From contig JAGNOM010000112.1 in the NCBI GenBank assembly GCA_017990155.1, positions 1 through 8,259 of the forward strand: a stretch of 8,259 nucleotides of DNA, read 5' to 3'. Below are positions 5,854 to 8,259 of this stretch, piece after piece. This DNA is from Propionivibrio sp. (GTDB lineage Bacteria > Pseudomonadota > Gammaproteobacteria > Burkholderiales > Rhodocyclaceae). The notes beneath the pieces are model-generated. The model was not told the origin of the DNA and did not search any database. It saw only the letters and a list, made by a program, of their open reading frames with translations. Each line of letters opens with the position of its first letter. Positions within the stretch are counted from its first letter, which is position 1. A program made the position numbers and the translations under genes.

Positions 5854-8143
5854 GTGCAGTTCTTTCTCTTCCGCCGTATGTTGCAGTGATTGTCGATGTT
5901 GAGTCGTTGTCGGTCGAGTCGCTACGATACCTGTTGATATATGCCGCGTACCCCTGCCGTTCTGCAAAACCATAACCTCCTCCATTCACAAGAACTGAAA
6001 TGCGCGCGACCGCTGCTGTTGTGTAGCCTCGGTCGGCTACGCGGTTGATATCCAGCAGATTGTTGCCTGTGTTTTTTGATGTCCAGTAGAAGCCCCCCGA
6101 ATCGCACGCGTTGAATGCATCGCTGGCGACGTCATGAGGGTCGTATCGTGGGTGCCATGTATGCGGTTGCCGAACGACATGGCCGTATCTGTCTCTCGGA
6201 TCTTGCCAATAGTGCGTCGAAGCATATGTAATTCTTGGGTCACGGTACATCTGTGAATGCGATATGCGAGCTAACTGGCGATAGGTGCCATAGTCATCAT
6301 AGTTGCCTGCCCAAGTTAGCTGCATTATCCCGCGCCCATAAAAGGCGGTGTAGTACTGCATGGCCGGCGCTGGCCAGTAAACAGAGCCATCTTTGCGCCT
6401 CTGCTGGTGTCCACGTCCGTACTCCTCCATTGTCTGCCACATTGCTGTTTCGATATATGTTTGTGCAAGAAAATGTACTTGCCGGGACGGTGAGAGAACG
6501 AGGTATTTTCTCAAGGTACGGTTCAGGTTCTCTTGGTACGATCGGAAACGCCGAGTTGCTGTCCCCCAACTTACTGATGTCTGAGATGTTCGGGTCAGTC
6601 CATGCCGCCTTGGCATGAGTTGGGCTAACTCGTTCAGACTCAACCAACCGCATCTCCTGAACGTCTCTATAAACCGCCGCGGATGAAAGCGCCAAGGATT
6701 GTCCGGTAGCGCTGGAGTTTGTGTTGGCACCTGTTCCCAGAAGCACAATGCCTGTGCATGGGCTTTGAAGTTGTTAAAGTCGTCATCGCTCAGTGCTTCG
6801 AAGTTTTCATTTTCGGGGTTCATCAGCCAAGCCCAGCGCTGATCGATGGTGTCCGCTCTCCATTCGCTCGGGAACTTGCATATCGTGTGCTCAAGTCGGT
6901 GCAACAAGGCCTGATTGCGTAGCCCTTCACGGGCCTCAGCAATGTCTACCCATGCATCCTGATTGGTGTTGAACCAGCGACGAATAGTCGGAGAGTCGCA
7001 GCGACTATCCTTGTCAGCGCTGTCTTCGATGAAGCGCCAGCCTTTCCAGTGAGGAAAGTCGGCATCACTGAATTTTCGGACATTCGTGGCATTGAGGTTC
7101 GCCCATCCTTGTCCATCGGGATACTTCACCTGGCGCCAGTGCGGCACATCTGGTGGCGAGAGGGTCTCGTTCGCGGTGTTGATGACTCTCCCGAACCTTA
7201 GGAGTTCATACACGGCGCTTGGTGCCGGGCGGCCAGTCGTTGGGTAAGCCTCCGCGATTGCCTTGGCCTTCGCATAGATCTTGTATTCCGCGTCGCGTTC
7301 GATGAGCGGTTCGCCCTCGGGGGTACCATCGCCATGGTAGGTCGTGACGGTCGCGTCGCCACGCTGACCGATAACTCCGTCGCCTTCGGCGTGGCGTAGG
7401 CCGACAAACAGATCTTCCTCTGTCGTGTATATCGGCGCTTCCGTCGGTGTGGTCAAGTTTGCCAGCGGCTGCTTGGAATATAGGTGCGAGCCTGCCGGGA
7501 GGTAGAAGTACATCTCGCCGAAAACGACGCTGCTTCTGCCATCCGCTCCGAGTGGCAGTTCGCCGGATTGCCGTCCCGTCAGTCGTTGCAGGTTCTCGTC
7601 GTCGCAGAAGATCTCGAAATGTATCCGGTGTGGCTGGCCGTAGATGTAACCTGCTGATCCCAGTTCCTCTTTGCGATAGATGCGCCGATTTCTCGCGACG
7701 CCCTCTGCAATGGAGTCCAGGTGCATGTATAGCGAGTAGAAAACGACGCTAATTGCTTGTCCGTCAGGAGATGCTCCAATGTCGGTTTCGTGCCGGATAA
7801 GTACCGTACCATCGCTTGTCCAGCAGCTGCTTCCTGCGGGGGCGCCGTAGTTCAGGGGCTCATCGTCGTTTCTGTTTTGTGCTGTGGGTTGTCGAGCATA
7901 GATGACGGTGCCGTCGGCGATAGCGCGTACAGGGAGCGTCGTCGCCTCTTCTCCCGGAGGTGCGATCAAGTGCGTGCCGCCGTGCCATCCGAGTTCCATG
8001 CTCACCGGATAGGCGCCGGCGATCGTCTCGTTGCCCAACTCGGGAATGAAATTCGAAGAAACGCTGTTCATGGCGAGATTTAGCCAGTCGGCGTCGCTTT
8101 GATTTCCTTCGCGGGATGGAAGGAAGGGGGGGCTGATCAGCAT
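5825..8143 (-). CDS. Two-domain peptidoglycan hydrolase: N-terminal M23-like, C-terminal GH19/lysozyme-like; candidate T6SS effector
   Basis: The 772-residue product has no signal peptide or membrane segment at its start (MLISPPFLPSREGNQSDADW). Residues about 45-182 match the M23 endopeptidase layout: GWHGGTHLIAP (52-62), IADGTVIYA (75-83), YSLYMHLDSI (136-145) and PHRIHFEIF (171-179). Ligand residues look altered: the usual Asp of HxxxD is His58, and the usual HxH is HRIH (172-175). Residues about 230-550 are not assigned; they include DVPHWRQVKYPDGQGWANL (332-350), SH3-like, and the aspartate-rich DSADKDSRCD (374-383). Residues about 553-740 look like a GH19 chitinase/lysozyme fold: FLAQTYIETAMW (558-569) with likely acid Glu565, Glu573 or Glu574, YGRGIMQLTW (602-611), and VLVNGGGYGFAERQ (717-730). 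M23 enzymes cut peptide crossbridges and GH19 enzymes cut glycan strands, so both bonds of the wall could be attacked. The start lacks a clear Shine-Dalgarno; an in-frame stop lies shortly upstream. Alternatives are a phage-type lysin or cell-wall remodelling enzyme. Confidence 0.85.
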   Translation of the reverse strand: MLISPPFLPSREGNQSDADWLNLAMNSVSSNFIPELGNETIAGAYPVSMELGWHGGTHLIAPPGEEATTLPVRAIADGTVIYARQPTAQNRNDDEPLNYGAPAGSSCWTSDGTVLIRHETDIGASPDGQAISVVFYSLYMHLDSIAEGVARNRRIYRKEELGSAGYIYGQPHRIHFEIFCDDENLQRLTGRQSGELPLGADGRSSVVFGEMYFYLPAGSHLYSKQPLANLTTPTEAPIYTTEEDLFVGLRHAEGDGVIGQRGDATVTTYHGDGTPEGEPLIERDAEYKIYAKAKAIAEAYPTTGRPAPSAVYELLRFGRVINTANETLSPPDVPHWRQVKYPDGQGWANLNATNVRKFSDADFPHWKGWRFIEDSADKDSRCDSPTIRRWFNTNQDAWVDIAEAREGLRNQALLHRLEHTICKFPSEWRADTIDQRWAWLMNPENENFEALSDDDFNNFKAHAQALCFWEQVPTQTPALPDNPWRFHPRRFIETFRRCGWLSLNELAQLMPRRHGLTRTSQTSVSWGTATRRFRSYQENLNRTLRKYLVLSPSRQVHFLAQTYIETAMWQTMEEYGRGHQQRRKDGSVYWPAPAMQYYTAFYGRGIMQLTWAGNYDDYGTYRQLARISHSQMYRDPRITYASTHYWQDPRDRYGHVVRQPHTWHPRYDPHDVASDAFNACDSGGFYWTSKNTGNNLLDINRVADRGYTTAAVARISVLVNGGGYGFAERQGYAAYINRYRSDSTDNDSTSTITATYGGRERTALVDFLPQRP

Positions 8144-8157
8144 TGTTTGGTATCCAT

Positions 8158-8259
8158 TTACGCTGAGAAGTAGAAGCGGTGTTCGCGTTCAAACTTCGAC
8201 TGGGACCATTTTGGTAGTGTCGGCTTCATCCTCCCCGGCCCCACCCAATCATGACTCGC
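8158..8259 (-). CDS. C-terminal tail of an upstream gene, or a 23-residue small ORF (partial)
   Basis: The frame is open from the right edge for 33 codons and stops with TAA 14 bases before the hydrolase start, a spacing typical of an operon. It reads ASHDWVGPGR followed by MKPTLPKWSQ and ends HRFYFSA. An internal ATG at 8229 is preceded immediately by GGGGAGG, too close for a good ribosome site, so I favour the tail of a longer gene over a short peptide. The sequence is too short to name. In a T6SS context the expected neighbours would be a VgrG spike, PAAR protein or effector chaperone, but nothing here identifies one. Confidence 0.42.
   Translation of the reverse strand, partial: ASHDWVGPGRMKPTLPKWSQSKFEREHRFYFSA

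Noticed and set aside
6235..8083. Several plus-strand open frames of about 60-130 codons opposite the two-domain hydrolase
   Set aside because: They overlap an intact 772-codon gene with clear domain motifs, lack recognisable features, and are expected by chance in open antisense sequence.

Overview
This window looks like a piece of a GC-rich betaproteobacterial chromosome, with Rhodocyclales-type bacteria (Azoarcus, Thauera, Dechloromonas, Accumulibacter relatives) the best guess. That guess rests on the block dusB-fis-purH-purD-hemF, a neighbourhood I associate with that class, on a short 78-residue Fis, and on strong GC bias that opens long antisense shadow frames. Every gene I can support is read from the minus strand, so transcription runs from high to low coordinates.

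Region A (1-5053) is a tight housekeeping cluster. In transcription order it holds dusB (tRNA dihydrouridine synthase), fis (nucleoid protein, start overlapping the dusB stop as ATGA), purH (last two steps of IMP synthesis), purD (second step of purine synthesis) and hemF (oxygen-dependent coproporphyrinogen oxidase, cut by the window's left edge). Gaps are 67 nt before purH, 12 nt before purD and 78 nt before hemF. The last gap contains a perfect 10-bp hairpin. All five proteins look intact and carry the family motifs, apart from the missing HemF C-terminus.

Region B (5054-5247) is a 194-bp spacer. It contains a candidate -10 element for dusB and a weak hairpin plus six-T run that could end transcription arriving from region C. 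I see no gene in it.

Region C (5248-8259) is accessory in character: sampled lines are less GC-rich and the genes are unrelated to housekeeping. A 772-residue protein without a signal peptide combines an N-terminal M23 (LytM/lysostaphin-like) endopeptidase-type domain, an uncharacterised middle region, and a C-terminal GH19/lysozyme-like domain. Both recognised domains are of peptidoglycan-cutting types. Directly downstream, overlapping it by 29 nt if a TTG start is used, is a 201-residue protein with a clear Sec signal peptide and four cysteines in its mature part. A cytoplasmic two-headed wall hydrolase followed by a small exported partner is the classic layout of a type VI secretion (T6SS) effector and its periplasmic immunity protein, and that is the main hypothesis here. 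A 33-codon open tail of another gene lies just upstream at the window edge and may belong to the same operon. No T6SS structural gene is visible in the window, so the secretion link is inference.
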